The position numbers were made by a program, and so were the translations under genes. The notes beneath the pieces are model-generated. The model saw only the letters and a program-made list of their open reading frames with translations, was not told the origin of the DNA and searched no databases. Of a stretch of DNA of 64,000 nucleotides, positions 39,891 through 52,732 are shown piece after piece. Source of the DNA: Dioscorea cayenensis subsp. rotundata. Taxonomy: Eukaryota > Streptophyta > Magnoliopsida > Dioscoreales > Dioscoreaceae. How positions within the stretch are numbered: position 1 is the first letter of the stretch; each line of letters begins with the position of its first letter. The stretch is taken from NCBI RefSeq assembly GCF_009730915.1, contig NC_052486.1, positions 20,923,589 through 20,987,588 on the forward strand, read 5' to 3'.

Positions 39891-42800
39891 TTGCTTTCGG
39901 TGACACAACGTCGGTTTCTGGTTGGCCGGAGACGTGGAAGAAAGTCCGGCTAAGCGAGGTCGAGGATCTTTGTGCTTTCGGTGAAAATCTTCTGGGAAGC
40001 GGCGGTCGGTGAAAAGCAAACTTGTCGTGGCTCGATGGGAAAGGGTAATAAATCGTGAATGATGTTTAACATAAGTCTTTAATGTTTTAAACGTATTATT
40101 TTTAATGTTTAAGCTTTAGTATTCTAGTTTTAAAACTTATTAAATACTTGGTTTAAATTATTTTTGATTCTCGTTTGAAATATATTACATAGCGTTTAAA
40201 TATATAACTAGACATGTTTAAATATAGTTTTCTAGAGTTTAAAATGAATGATTTAGTTTACGTTGTTTGGTTTTACATATGTTAGTTTCTGTGAAATTTG
40301 GTTAAAGCGAATCTTTGAAGAGAAATCTTTATTAGAGACTGCCCGAAGCGGATGGATGGTATTGTCTCGGGAACAGCTCTGTCGGCGGGATGAGAAGGCG
40401 GCCTACATCGTGCATGCCTCGGCCTTGATTCTCCTACTTCCGACCCTGGCCTTTCGCGCGATCCTCGGCCACGGGAGAAGCCTCAGCCCGGGCCATTACA
40501 ACAACCCCACTGCAGCAGCGGTCCCGACGGCGACCCCTGCGGCCATGGCGTGAGAAGCGACATTGGCGAAGATGTCGTTCTGCAGCTCTTATCAGAGCGT
40601 GCTGAGATGTTGATGGTAGGGTTTCCTCGGCACTATCGCTCGTGTTGACGTGTTGGAGTCATTCGGCGGCATTGCGCCCATCTCATCAGCGGGAAGCACC
40701 GGGACGGAGCGCGCATGGTTGGCAGCGGCAGTCGTGGAAGGTCGTTCGAGATGGTGCAGTTCGAAGAGGCTTGCGAAAAAGAGGAGAAAGCAATCACTAC
40801 CTCTGTCTCCAGGGATTGTGATGAAAGCAATGTGCATTCACCATTATTGGTGATGTTATTCTTTCGAGGGCCCAGTCGGTGATGATGACATGGTAGTAGC
40901 GGTGGAGACATCGTCGATGATGTAGCCGTCAGCGGTTGAGAAGATGTCGTCAGACTCTACTCCTTAATGAATCGTTGGACCCGGTGGGCCAAGTTTCTCG
41001 AATGACTGGCGTCAGATGGACGTGATCCTTGCGGATCGAGAAAACCAGTGAGGGTGTGTCTCGCGATGATCGTAAATCGTGGCTTGTGTTGCGTTGAGGA
41101 AGATCGTTGAATCTATTGTTGGGTGGGAGTGGTGAAGCGTCTGTGCCGATGCGAGAGCGATCCCGCAGAAATGCGACCATGTAAGGATGTGTATGCGGTT
41201 GATGTTGTCAATGCGTCGTCCGCAGCAGCGCGAGCCGGGCGCAATCAGAGCAACGCTATGTAAGGATGTGTCCTTGGGTTGATCATCGCGGTCGTCCTCG
41301 CGTGAAGATCTTTGGCTGGTCTTTGAACACCGTGAAGGTCGGCAGCGGTGCGCTTATGAACCAAGGCCAAAAGGCGGCAGGAGAGAGATGATCGAGCCCG
41401 ATCGATGATGGGACGGGGCGGCTCGAAAAGATTTTATTCATGGGTTGGCCTTTGTCGTCTTATGAAATATGAGCGAGGAGTTGATGAGGATCTTCCTCGG
41501 CTGCTACGTGGACGAGTAAAGTCTTAAGTTTTTATGATAGTGTTTAAAAGTTTTATTATAGTGTTTTTAACGATTCTCTAATGGTGTTTAATGTCTTTTA
41601 TGTTATCATTTTAATTTATCTACTTAACGTTTAATTATATATAATGTCGTTTTAACAATTGATACTATCGTTTAAACATTCTGATATGGTGCTTATTATA
41701 TACATTATACGTTTAGCATACTGACGTGTCGTGTGGAAAGATGTCAGCCTGTCGACTGCCTCTGGCAGACGATTAGCCTACTGTGTTGCCAGGAAAGGAG
41801 ATGGAGTCGCCGGATGAGTGCTTGATGGGCCGGCTTTTACGTGTCACGTTATACACAGTCGGCGAGCGTAGCCCGGCCACTCTGAAGCGCGTCGTCGCTG
41901 AGGCGCGCTGCGCTGTATGTCAAGCGAGGATGGCAGCTCGTGGAAGCAATTATGTAGCTATTGTCAGGGGATCTTTGTCGCTTGACACTGCTGCGAGATT
42001 TGGGGTGTCGTCCCTCACGATGAGTAAAGCGCCGAAGATGGCGAAAGCCAGCGCCATGAGTAGTCCTCGTGATGATAAACAAGAATCACAGGCGTTATTC
42101 TTACGTGTCAGGATTCTGGTAAAGAGGCCGGCGTTGGGCGTGGTAAGATCTTCATTATATGTCCAGGTTAATAGTGTTTGGTATTTTAATCGGTGATTCT
42201 AATGTCGAGCTGCGTATCTCGTGCTGTCTGTCGACGATTGTCGATATGGAGTTGGTGAGTCGCGATAACAAATAGTACCCACTAAATGCGCATGCAGAGC
42301 GGCGCCGAAACAAGTGTCGATTCACGGCGAATCTCGTCGTCACGGTTTATATCAGTAGTTTACTTTGGGGTGAGATTCATTTAGCGGGGCGAATGATCTT
42401 TTCACTCGTGTTGGATAAACCATGCCGCGGCCGCCAGGAGGAGGCGGGCGTCCGGCCCATGGTGTCGCATGAGTTAAGATTTGTGGCCAAGAAGAGCATT
42501 ATCTTGTATCTCGATACTTCGATTTGTTTTCGGATGTAAGCACAGACGTTCGATTCGTTGTTTCGTTTGAATAACGCAGCTTGTATTTAATAATGTAAAT
42601 TTTGTTTGTTTTCAATTATATGATGAGTTAAATTCCATTCAGTTTTAGTTTGAATTTCTGTTTAATTTCGTTGTAATTGTGTACGTTTCATTGGTGTTTC
42701 AAATATACATATATCGTTTAACGTCGAGTTGAAGGCATCTATTTCAAATTACGATTATGTCAATTTAAAAAATAACGATATCTGCGACATATATTGAATT

Positions 42801-43293
42801 CGTTGTGAAAAAGGTAAGAGTTTAAATATGGAAAGTTGCCCATTAGCATCTGATGTTTTCACATTATCGTCGGCTTATTTACGATACCTAGTACGTTGTG
42901 ATTTCTAGGTACCAGATCGTCGATTGTGGTAGAGATCCGTGGCGGTGAACTGCCGGTACCCAACTTTCGCGGACGTAAACATGACTCGATCCTCTTTCGT
43001 CCGGCCGCCCCGAGCTGCCTTCTTCATCGCGGGTAATTACATGAAGCAGCTCAAATTTATACGAAGCTGTATTGTCGGATATAGAATATAACTTCCTTAT
43101 ACTGGCCGGTTTATGATATGCGACGGTAAAATACCGTAACCATCGATATGCGTTGGTATACATACGCATTATTACGGCGCAAAAGCGTGTTCTGAGGATA
43201 CCATAAACTTGCCGCCTCCAGCGTGGCCAAACCGAAGTTGATTGCGAATCTGATTCTTTGCGGCTGGTCGATGGCCGTAGCGAATAGCGACAC

Positions 43294-43450
43294 GTGCTAC
43301 CCACCTGCACACACACACACCACACCTGCACACACCTGCCACTGCACCTGCCACTCTGCACACACACCGCCTGCACTGCACGCCTGCACCTGCCTGCCTG
43401 CCTGCCTGCACTGCCTGCACTGCCACACCACGCCTGCACCTGCACCTGCC
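43294..43450 (+). repeat. CACCTGC-type degenerate minisatellite
   Basis: About 155 bp consist of irregular repeats of CACCTGC, CTGCCTGC, CACTGC and CACACA words with almost no G on this strand outside TGC. The open frames across it (Cys/His/Thr-rich on plus, Gly/Val/Cys-rich on minus) are products of the repeat. It sits in the GC-rich block left of the gap. Confidence 0.8.
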
Positions 43451-44441
43451 TGGGTTGGTTGTCCTCGGCGGTGATCCTCTATTGAGATGTGCGATGCGGG
43501 CGGCGTGGGTCCGTTTGTTCGGCTTGCCATGGATTTATAGCGTGGTATCAACTGGATGCAGATAAGGTTAAGCAGGCCGATTGATAGTTAAATAGTTAAA
43601 TAGGCGTGTTTAAACATTGTTATGTCTTCCAAACGAAGTATTAATGTTCAAGAGACAGACAAGTGTAATTAAACAAAAGATTGATAATGTTTAAGGGTAA
43701 CATTAAATGTTAAGTGTAAGCCAACAATCACCAGACCTTATGAAGTCGACCATTTTTCGTCGCCAGTAAATGACGAGCTTCCTTGATCAAACGTTGAACG
43801 ACTCCACTGACGTTTAGATACATCTCGTCCAACGATCCCTCCTGAACAGATAATTCGACCAATGTGCCATATCGATTTATTAATCAACCCAGTGATGAGC
43901 TTCGGGTTATGTAGCCTGCAGTTCATTCACGCATTGTAATCAAAATCTTTTAGCCGTGAATTACCCACGCAATACAGCTTATATAGACCAGCACTCACTC
44001 CTCAATGCCTTCTCCAGTCGGTATTGGCTTTCCCTTAAAATTGGCCTCCAAGTAGCTCCGAGACAGTATGCGTAGCGAAGAAGGAAGACTCTACGCAATT
44101 GCGATCTCACAGAGTCTTATGGACACAATCCGCGACCGCGAAAGGTGTATCTCATGATAATCTCCTTCCTCGTATAAAAGCATCGCCTAACTTAGATATG
44201 AACCAAGTCCAGTGGCATCGGTCTCGTGTCGACTATACCGGTGACGTGGAAAAAACCATTGTTTCCATCTTTCCTATAGCACCCAGTAGTGTACTGATAT
44301 TTTCAAGGAGGTGGGTACTATCGAGAAACAACGGCCTGCAAGCCCTCTTGAATCACAATACGCGCTGTGAAAAGAGAAAAGAATGCACGTTTCGAGCGAT
44401 CACCGTCTCTTTCCATGATCGCAACGCTGTCGGGATTTGTC

Positions 44442-45441
44442 NNNNNNNNNNNNNNNNNNNNNNNNNNNNNNNNNNNNNNNNNNNNNNNNNNNNNNNNNNN
44501 NNNNNNNNNNNNNNNNNNNNNNNNNNNNNNNNNNNNNNNNNNNNNNNNNNNNNNNNNNNNNNNNNNNNNNNNNNNNNNNNNNNNNNNNNNNNNNNNNNNN
44601 NNNNNNNNNNNNNNNNNNNNNNNNNNNNNNNNNNNNNNNNNNNNNNNNNNNNNNNNNNNNNNNNNNNNNNNNNNNNNNNNNNNNNNNNNNNNNNNNNNNN
44701 NNNNNNNNNNNNNNNNNNNNNNNNNNNNNNNNNNNNNNNNNNNNNNNNNNNNNNNNNNNNNNNNNNNNNNNNNNNNNNNNNNNNNNNNNNNNNNNNNNNN
44801 NNNNNNNNNNNNNNNNNNNNNNNNNNNNNNNNNNNNNNNNNNNNNNNNNNNNNNNNNNNNNNNNNNNNNNNNNNNNNNNNNNNNNNNNNNNNNNNNNNNN
44901 NNNNNNNNNNNNNNNNNNNNNNNNNNNNNNNNNNNNNNNNNNNNNNNNNNNNNNNNNNNNNNNNNNNNNNNNNNNNNNNNNNNNNNNNNNNNNNNNNNNN
45001 NNNNNNNNNNNNNNNNNNNNNNNNNNNNNNNNNNNNNNNNNNNNNNNNNNNNNNNNNNNNNNNNNNNNNNNNNNNNNNNNNNNNNNNNNNNNNNNNNNNN
45101 NNNNNNNNNNNNNNNNNNNNNNNNNNNNNNNNNNNNNNNNNNNNNNNNNNNNNNNNNNNNNNNNNNNNNNNNNNNNNNNNNNNNNNNNNNNNNNNNNNNN
45201 NNNNNNNNNNNNNNNNNNNNNNNNNNNNNNNNNNNNNNNNNNNNNNNNNNNNNNNNNNNNNNNNNNNNNNNNNNNNNNNNNNNNNNNNNNNNNNNNNNNN
45301 NNNNNNNNNNNNNNNNNNNNNNNNNNNNNNNNNNNNNNNNNNNNNNNNNNNNNNNNNNNNNNNNNNNNNNNNNNNNNNNNNNNNNNNNNNNNNNNNNNNN
45401 NNNNNNNNNNNNNNNNNNNNNNNNNNNNNNNNNNNNNNNNN
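44442..45441. other. Assembly gap, 1000 N
   Basis: Exactly 1000 undetermined bases. The round number suggests a placeholder of unknown true length. Long open frames reported across it are artefacts. Sequence character differs on the two sides: GC-rich mobile DNA on the left, AT-rich single-copy-like DNA on the right. Confidence 1.
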
Positions 45442-45981
45442 TGTTACGTATTGCTGTTAGCATGTACCAATGATTTAGTTGCTAATGATTTATTACTATT
45501 CCTTAAGTTGTTTTTCTTATACTAGAATAGTAAATCACTTCAGTAGACAGCTAGGTTGATATTCATGAGTTAATAATAAATCCAATAACTGTAAAATTGT
45601 ATATGTATCATAAGGAACTTCCAGTACAATTTCAGATTTTTTTCTTAGTTTATTTCGCCTTTAATTCTCTATCAATAACTTTTTTTTTTCTTTAATCATG
45701 AACAAGTCATAGTCATTAGGAAAGATACAGTTAGTTTCTAATAAGTATTTCAATTCATTCTCATGGTTGTTATAAGTAGGATTGTAAATATTTAAATTGT
45801 AAGGATGGGTGAATATATATGAATACCTGTGATAAGAACCAATAAATTAACTTTCTAATATACATGATAGTATAATCTATCTATATGTATGATGTTGCTA
45901 GCTACAATGAACATATATAATTAAATCAAAATTTATATTATTTTTTCAGGTCAATTTGATACATTAAAACACCAAGTCATC

Positions 45982-48654
45982 ATGAACACCTTTTCTCATG
46001 TTCCTCCGGGCTTTAGATTCCAATGACTGATGAAGAACCTGTCAGATTACTATCTTCGGAAGAAGGTGGCATCAAGTGAAGAATTAATTTTGATGTCATA
46101 AAGAGGTTGATTTGTATAAGATTGAACCAAGTGACCTCCAAGTAGTAGTAATACAAACATAAATATCTACTAATTTCTACTAACTTTCTAATGTTTATTT
46201 TTCTGCCTATTAAACACAGAAAATGTAAAATAGGAGCTGATGATCAAAAAGTGGTAATTTCTTTTTCTGGTCATAAAGATAAGAGAAATAATTTGACGGC
46301 ATCGTACTAACTGAGCAACAACAGCAGGGTTTTAAAAGTTAAATTGGCAGGGATAAGCCAATTTATTCAAGGAACAATCTTATTGGGATGAGAAAGACTC
46401 AGTGTTTTATAGCTGTAGAGTACCAAATGGCCAGAAATCAGACTGGACTTCATGCAAGTTTTATATAGATTAGAAATAAATGAAATGGCCCTCCTCAGGC
46501 AAGTCCTTTTTATTCAATTTTCACACTAATTTTATGTCATTTAATTATTCTTACCGTTTCAATCAATATATATATAGTTAGTGTTATATGTTAATTTAAC
46601 AAGCAAAAAATTTATATCAATCTATATTTCTTCAGAAAATTATAAACTAATCATTTTATCTTAATTTTTGGAAGCTTACTGATTAATTGAAATGTAAATA
46701 TTATATGGTTAATGCTATAAGTAATCTTGAAGAATAAGTCTCTATGTCATCATTAATTGTGAATCTCTAATACAGGCATACACACACACACAATGTTTCA
46801 GTGGCAGGATAATCTTGGAAATAGAGTAACATTCAAAAGCTAGAGAGACATTTTGTATTTTAATTTTTTCAGCATTGGTGATAAATAGTGAGAAAACTTT
46901 CGTAGCATTCAATATGACTGCTTTAAATAAAAAATGAGTCAATGTTGTGTTAACGAGAATCAGTCAGCATAAAGTTTTTGAGCCTGAATATAAACCCATA
47001 TATGTAGTATGACACCAATTTAATGTAAATATAGTTTTATCTATTATTTATCAGAAATCTTGAAATTTTATATCCATCTTTTCCTTTATATTGATTTTCT
47101 AAGGTTTTATTTCTTAAAATATGACAAAATAATTTTTATATTTATGTTGTAAGTATCAGCTTCATATATAGTGCAAAGAAGAGGTTTGGTTGGTTGATGA
47201 ATTTATTCTGTGTGTGTGTGTGTTATTATTAATGTGTGTGTGTGTGTATGTGTGTGACTTACTAATTTTATCAACATATGACATTCTTTGTTTTCTTATG
47301 GAGAATATTTTAATATTTAAAGGGAAATTATTTGTGTTTAATTTCCTTTAAAGTCACATTTGATGTGTTGCCTCATTTTTCCTTGTAAAGAAATATGAGT
47401 TTTCAATGTTTCTCTAGCTTCCTTTTAATGGACATGTTTAATATCCCTCAAAATATGTATCTCTTGGTCCATCGTCTTTCTAAAGTCATATAAAAGCATA
47501 ATATAACTGTGTTAAAATATTCTTAATTAAATGTCAAGTTTTTAGAGGAATTATATCTCAAGCTGTTTTAGAACAATACAGCTTGCACTACCTCTGTCAA
47601 TATATATACTTTGTGTAAATTAACTACTAAATTAATGCTAGCACTACATCATACAATTGATAACTTATAAGTTTCCGTGTTTGTTCCTCCATGCTATATT
47701 TTAGCTTTTGCTACATTGATTCAAGTCCATTTATGAACCAAACATATTTAGTATCAATTTGGTCAATAAACTCAAAAAATAAACCAAGTAATTAAATCTA
47801 TGTATTAGTTTAGATACTTATATTTATACCCTTCTCTCAATTTAGAAAACAATGTTTATTCCATAAACCAATTATTCACTAGCTAATTAACACTTACATT
47901 TACATTTACTAGTTAAATGGAATATTGATATATACATAATAATAATATAACAAAAATAAATTGATCAAAACAAGAAACATGATTTATTTCATATATATAT
48001 AACCTAATGGTGCAATTGATATATATATATATATATATATATTGATCATTTCAGGAAGAAGGTTGGGTGGTGTGTTTTCAAGAAGAGAGTAGCTGAGCTA
48101 AGAAAAAGTGAATGAGCATGAGTCTCCTTCATGGTATGATGAGCATGTTTCCTTCATGCCAGAGCTTGAATCCCCCAAGAGACTACTTGGAACTCATCAT
48201 CAACCAGAGATGCAACAAACCTGCATCACAATCTCTTACACTTGCAAACAAGAGCTGAAAATGCTACCACTTGCAGTGCTCACCATGATCCTTTTCTTCT
48301 TAGCTCCCTCAATTAGAGAGTCCAAAGCTTCCAAACAACTTCATCAACAATGGACCATGCACTCTTCTTCAACAACCATCAAGCACTATTCCTGTCACAC
48401 ATCATGATCAAATCATTTCACTTTTTAGTAACAACACAAACATTGAACATCATCATCATCAAGATGTGGATCAAGTCACAACAGATTGGAGAGTGTTTGA
48501 TAAGTTTGTTGCTTCTCAGCTTAGCCAAGAAGATGATCATCATGGCTCTAAAGGAAGTACACCAAACTATGCACATGTGTCTACTGTTTTTCAAGTTTCA
48601 GGGAAACAAGAAGCTGCAGTTGAGTATGCATCCACATCATCCTCTTGGAAGTGA
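45982..48654 (+). pseudogene. VND-type NAC transcription factor pseudogene
   Basis: Exon 1 (45982 to about 46141) opens MNTFSHVPPGFRF, the hallmark start of VND/NST-type NAC proteins, then loses frame. YYLRKKVASSEE, DVIK and DLYKIEPSDLQ follow in other frames. Exon 2 (about 46216-46498) keeps fragments such as NNLIGMRKT and NGQKSDWT and ends CCTCAG with a GC donor. Exon 3 (48055-48654) starts EEGWVVC, then in another frame ESPSWYDEHVSFMPELESPK, and later DWRVFDKFVASQLSQED up to a stop after SSSWK. The three-exon layout equals that of functional NACs. Many indels and stops destroy the DNA-binding NAC domain, while the C-terminal region is better kept. VND proteins switch on xylem vessel secondary-wall genes; this copy cannot encode a working one as assembled. 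Confidence 0.85.
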
Positions 48655-49781
48655 ATGCCTTCACTATATCTCTCTCTATATATATAGATATCTATATATA
48701 TCTATATCTACATCTATATATGTGACTGATCTTAGGGTTCTGTACATAATAAACTAAAAGATTTATAGTGTTGGATTTCCATGAACCTTGGGAATTATAT
48801 TTTTAGGTACTGAGATGCCAATGTGTTTTGGCATCAATATACTGAACTTAATAAGATATTAGTGGACTTTATTACATAGTCCATCCCTCATGAGTAATTA
48901 GTAGACGAGGACTCTCGAGTTTATATCTACATATGAATTTGTATTATTTTATGTGAATTGGAATCATGCTTGAGTTTATGTTTGTGCCACTGTTGTTTGT
49001 GCTTAAATTTTCTTTCCTTTTTTTTTTTTAATGGCTTATATCAGTCCTCATGGTTATTATTAGTCTCATGAGATTCATATAAATGGCAACTAGTTGGTGA
49101 TAAAGAACAAATATTATGCTTTGAAAAATCTATAAATTAATTCCAACATTCTAAAGTATGTATTTTGTTTTTAGAATGTTGTGAATCATAACTAGAAGGG
49201 AAAAAAAAAATCTGATTTGAATGAATCACTCTTTCTTGTTTATATATAGACATATTATTCATATATATAATATAGGAATAACAATCATATCTTATATGCC
49301 AATTATCTATATATGACAAACTAGCTTCAAACATTGCCATCATTTAAATTTACAGCATGAATATATTACAGCTGTGCATTTATTTCAAAACATGAAAACA
49401 TACATATTCATGCACTATAATATCATTGTCAAAAAGAAAAATAATATTTCTTTGTATAAAGGAAAGAATTACATATTTTCTATTTATTTCACTTTGATTT
49501 GGAGCATATGATAACACTTTGCCAATGACCCATAAGCATCAAATAAATGATCACTTGGCCAATCTCACAATGCTACATAAAGTTAATAAAAATATAAAGC
49601 ACACACAATTAATAAGAGCTAGCTAGCTAGCTAGCATGAGTCATGACTTCACCCAAATATATATTTCGGTTTGATAAAACTCAAAGCAACAGTATTGTGA
49701 TAAAGTCATGCATAAGATAATTAACTACAATGTTAAACAAAAGATGAAAAGTTTAAGTTTGAGAATTCGGATAAGACTTAC

Positions 49782-50129
49782 CTAATTAAATACTCCTGAT
49801 CACTCTCTTCATCTCAATCTCTCTTTTAGAAGAGACTGAATTAAAGATCTCAAAGTCAAAAAAGAGAAGAGAAAAAGTTGGCTAAACCAATGGTATTAAA
49901 TACATGGAACTTATATAACTTCACCCAAGAAGCAGCACAAGATGGAAAAGGAAAGAAAGAGAATAAGAAAACCACAACATTACTGAACTTTGAATTTGAA
50001 TGGACGAGAAGTAAAGCTAGATAAAAATAGAGAAGAAGATGGTACAATATATCTTGGTTTTAAGGTTTGGTAGCAAGACAAGGAGACAAAGAATAGAAGT
50101 CATAGACAAGAGCTTTAGTATATTTATAG
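49782..50129 (-). promoter_or_regulatory. Candidate minus-strand promoter and leader exon
   Basis: On the minus strand CTATAAATA (50129-50121) is a good plant TATA box, followed by pyrimidine-rich leader-like sequence. About 340 bp on there is a strong splice donor, AG|GTAAGTC, at 49781-49775. The intervening sequence has no convincing protein. This could be a non-coding or microRNA precursor first exon, or chance. I did not recognise a known microRNA in the flanking sequence. Confidence 0.25.
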
Positions 50130-51973
50130 GGATAAGAACACCCCACTTTGGAAGCCATGCAAGCAAGGGCTACCACCTTTAAAAGACATGCTTATTGAGT
50201 TGGGATCCATGAACTCATATCATCAACTCCAGCTATCCTGACCTTCCTGCTAACTCAATGATGGAAACCAAAGCCAAAAAAGCATGCACCCTAGTCCTCC
50301 AATCAGTGATGGTCACTGCACTGCCAAGTCAAACAAACACTGGCATGTATACACACATGACATGCATGAATAATTAGGGCTGCTCCTCCTAAGCAAGTGT
50401 TGTTTGTGGAGGAAGTTAGCATGATTTCTTGCATGAAATGTTCATGTGATCTTGCATCATGCTCTCCAACTCTTATCCTTCTCATCACCATAAGTGCCTC
50501 TTACTGTTCACAATTAGTTATGCATGTATATATAATATCAGTAAAAGTGTATGTGTCTGTGTATAGATAGAGTTTATCTTTGAGCGGATGTGAGTACAAG
50601 AGTGTATATATATATTTATATATTGTTTGTTTTCCTCCTTTTTGCTGAATATTCAGCAATTGATTGGTGATCAGTATCTACAAAAAAAGAAACGTCCAGT
50701 CCCTTTTGTTTTGTTGTTTTGCTCATCTACCTCTACTCATAACTAATTCTGAACATGTGTACGTGTATAAATATACTGTAGTGTATAACTAAACCATTAT
50801 TTCAGGGTGACTCTATCCTACAGTTTGATATATTTTCAATATATATTTTTTTTTTCAAATTCAAATTAAAATTTAAAGCAGAAGCTTAGTTTCAATCCAA
50901 AATTTATAGAATTTTAATTAAGTTCTTGGTTTTTTTTAAATCATTCTTAATTATTTGCTGTCAAATTGGTATGTATGCATATGTAAATAGGGTATGAAAA
51001 GAAGTGAGTTACATTCCATTTAAGTTTTAAGGTGTGTGAATCAAGATTAATTAAATAAATAATTGGTTTACATTATAAATAATTTAGTATGTATATCATG
51101 TTATTACTTGATTATAATTGATTTCTTTGAGAGGAGGACAACACGTGAAACTTAAATGAGAAAACATCAAAAATAGCATCTTGTATTACCATCATTTTAC
51201 TTGATGTTATTGTTTTATTTATGATTTCTTGACCACAGCCTGTAACACAAACTATTTAAAATATCTCATGTTTTATTAAATTCAAGATTTATTTAACGTT
51301 ATTATTATTATTTAAAAGAAAGTAATTGTCAGATATGTAAATTTCATTGTCAGAAAATTTTTATGGCATAAATTAATCATATCTACTGATTTATATTTAT
51401 ATATTTAATATAAAAATATTAAAATTAAACCAATAAAATTTAATAGGGAGCTGACAAAACAAAATGGTTTTATTGATAGTTTTCAAAATATACAAAAAAA
51501 AAAGCCACTAATAATAATAATGGTGAATCCTAGTTATTGCAAATGAAGCACAAATTAACCCTAGATTGATGTAGTTTCCATCCAATAAGAAGTGCTTGAG
51601 ACTAAAGTTCTCAAGGTTGGTACACAAAGATGGCAACACATTCTTGTGAAGTTATTAATGCTTAATCTCTAGCTAAAACTTTAGATTAAGTAGATAATTA
51701 AGATTGCTTTCAAGATCAGCCACCACTTATTGATAACTTCCCTTTAAGCGTTAATTAATTGTCAATCTATGAGATTCTTATATATCCTTCTTTGACTGAT
51801 TAGAGTGAAACTAATTTTAATTTGACTCCATCAAAGAATACACTTAGGGAGTGTTTGGTTCACAAGATTGGAGTGGGAGTGGGAGGGGAGTGAATCCAAA
51901 CCTTTGTTTGGATGATCATGAGTGGGAGTGAGAGGGGAGTGGATGAGGAGTGAGTGGGGAGTGAGTGGGGAGA

Positions 51974-52004
51974 GAGCAATCCCCCCAAAATGGGGGGATT
52001 GCTC
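51974..52004. repeat. Perfect 13-bp hairpin
   Basis: GAGCAATCCCCCC is followed by a 5-base loop AAAAT and the exact complement GGGGGGATTGCTC. It lies about 125 bp inside the GTGTTTGGTTCACAAG element-like end at 51850, in a tract of GGGAGTGAGTGGGG repeats. The position resembles that of the hairpins at 1271 and 2177 near similar GTTTGG ends. Confidence 0.85.
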
Positions 52005-52693
52005 CACTCCTCCATCACTCCTTGGGGATAATGACTAATTTGTCCTTTTATTTAATAATTAAAATAATAATTTAATTTAGATAATAATTAATTAATTAAT
52101 TTTAACAATAATTATTAATTAAATAATGATAATTTAATTAAATATAATAATTAAGTTGATAATTTAATAATAATTAATAATTAAAATGAAATAATAATAA
52201 CTAATAATTATAGTTAAATATTTATTTATAATAATTAATTAATTATATTTCTTCATTAACTAATTATTTATTATAGTTAATTAATTAATAATTAATTATT
52301 TTAAAAAATATAATTAATTATCAATTTGATATAGTTATTTATTATAGTTAATTAATTACTAATGATATTAACAAAAAATTTGAAATATTTATTTATAACA
52401 ATTAATTTATTTTTTTTCAATTTACATAATATTCATTTGAATAAAGGGCATAAATGTCATCTTATCATATTTACTTTATGCTTTGAGTGTTGTTTAATCA
52501 AAACATCGGTATTATAATATATATCACCCCTTGGTTTCGCAATCTCATATATAATTAACAAGATGAGTTTCTTCTATTTGGTTGTCTTGGCATGATATAA
52601 TCTGATGGAAGCGACCATATTATTCTTTTCAGTATTGATTTTGAAACATAAATTTTAATTATATATATATTGCCAATGGTATATATTGTTATC

Positions 52694-52732
<39 letters not shown>

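Larger units (their letters stand above)
38320..44441. mobile_element. GC-rich mobile-DNA block, right end lost in gap
   Basis: From GGAAATTGCCAAAAAAACCC at about 38318 the sequence changes from AT-rich to GC-rich and CpG-rich with no long open frame. GC-rich blocks (39240-40040, 40300-41520, 41720-42540, 42870-43570 and 43740 onward) alternate with 200-350-bp AT-rich spacers full of GTTTAA/TTTAAA words. A plant mobile domain relic lies in the first block. Such domains travel with Mutator-like elements in plants, and the left edge resembles MULE termini, so a large MULE or a nest of them is the best guess. The other terminus is not visible before the N run. Confidence 0.45.

Noticed and set aside
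40263..42196. Frames of 80-137 codons in the GC-rich block
   Set aside because: No domain recognised; open frames are expected by chance in GC-rich DNA, and several overlap in antiparallel pairs.
43223..43551. Cys-rich small peptides resembling secreted toxins or defensins
   Set aside because: The Cys comes from CTGC repeat units of a minisatellite; no signal peptide or conserved Cys spacing.
44099..45525. Long open frames of more than 350 codons on both strands
   Set aside because: They consist almost wholly of the 1000 N gap; no real coding evidence.
49540..49590. Hairpin TTGCCAATGACCCAT with TGATCACTTGGCCAA
   Set aside because: Short stem with several bulges; too small for a plant microRNA precursor and no known mature sequence.
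50396..50465. Possible microRNA foldback around GCATGATTTCTTGCATG and CATCATGC
   Set aside because: Only seven outer base pairs match; the inner arms do not pair well enough for a precursor.
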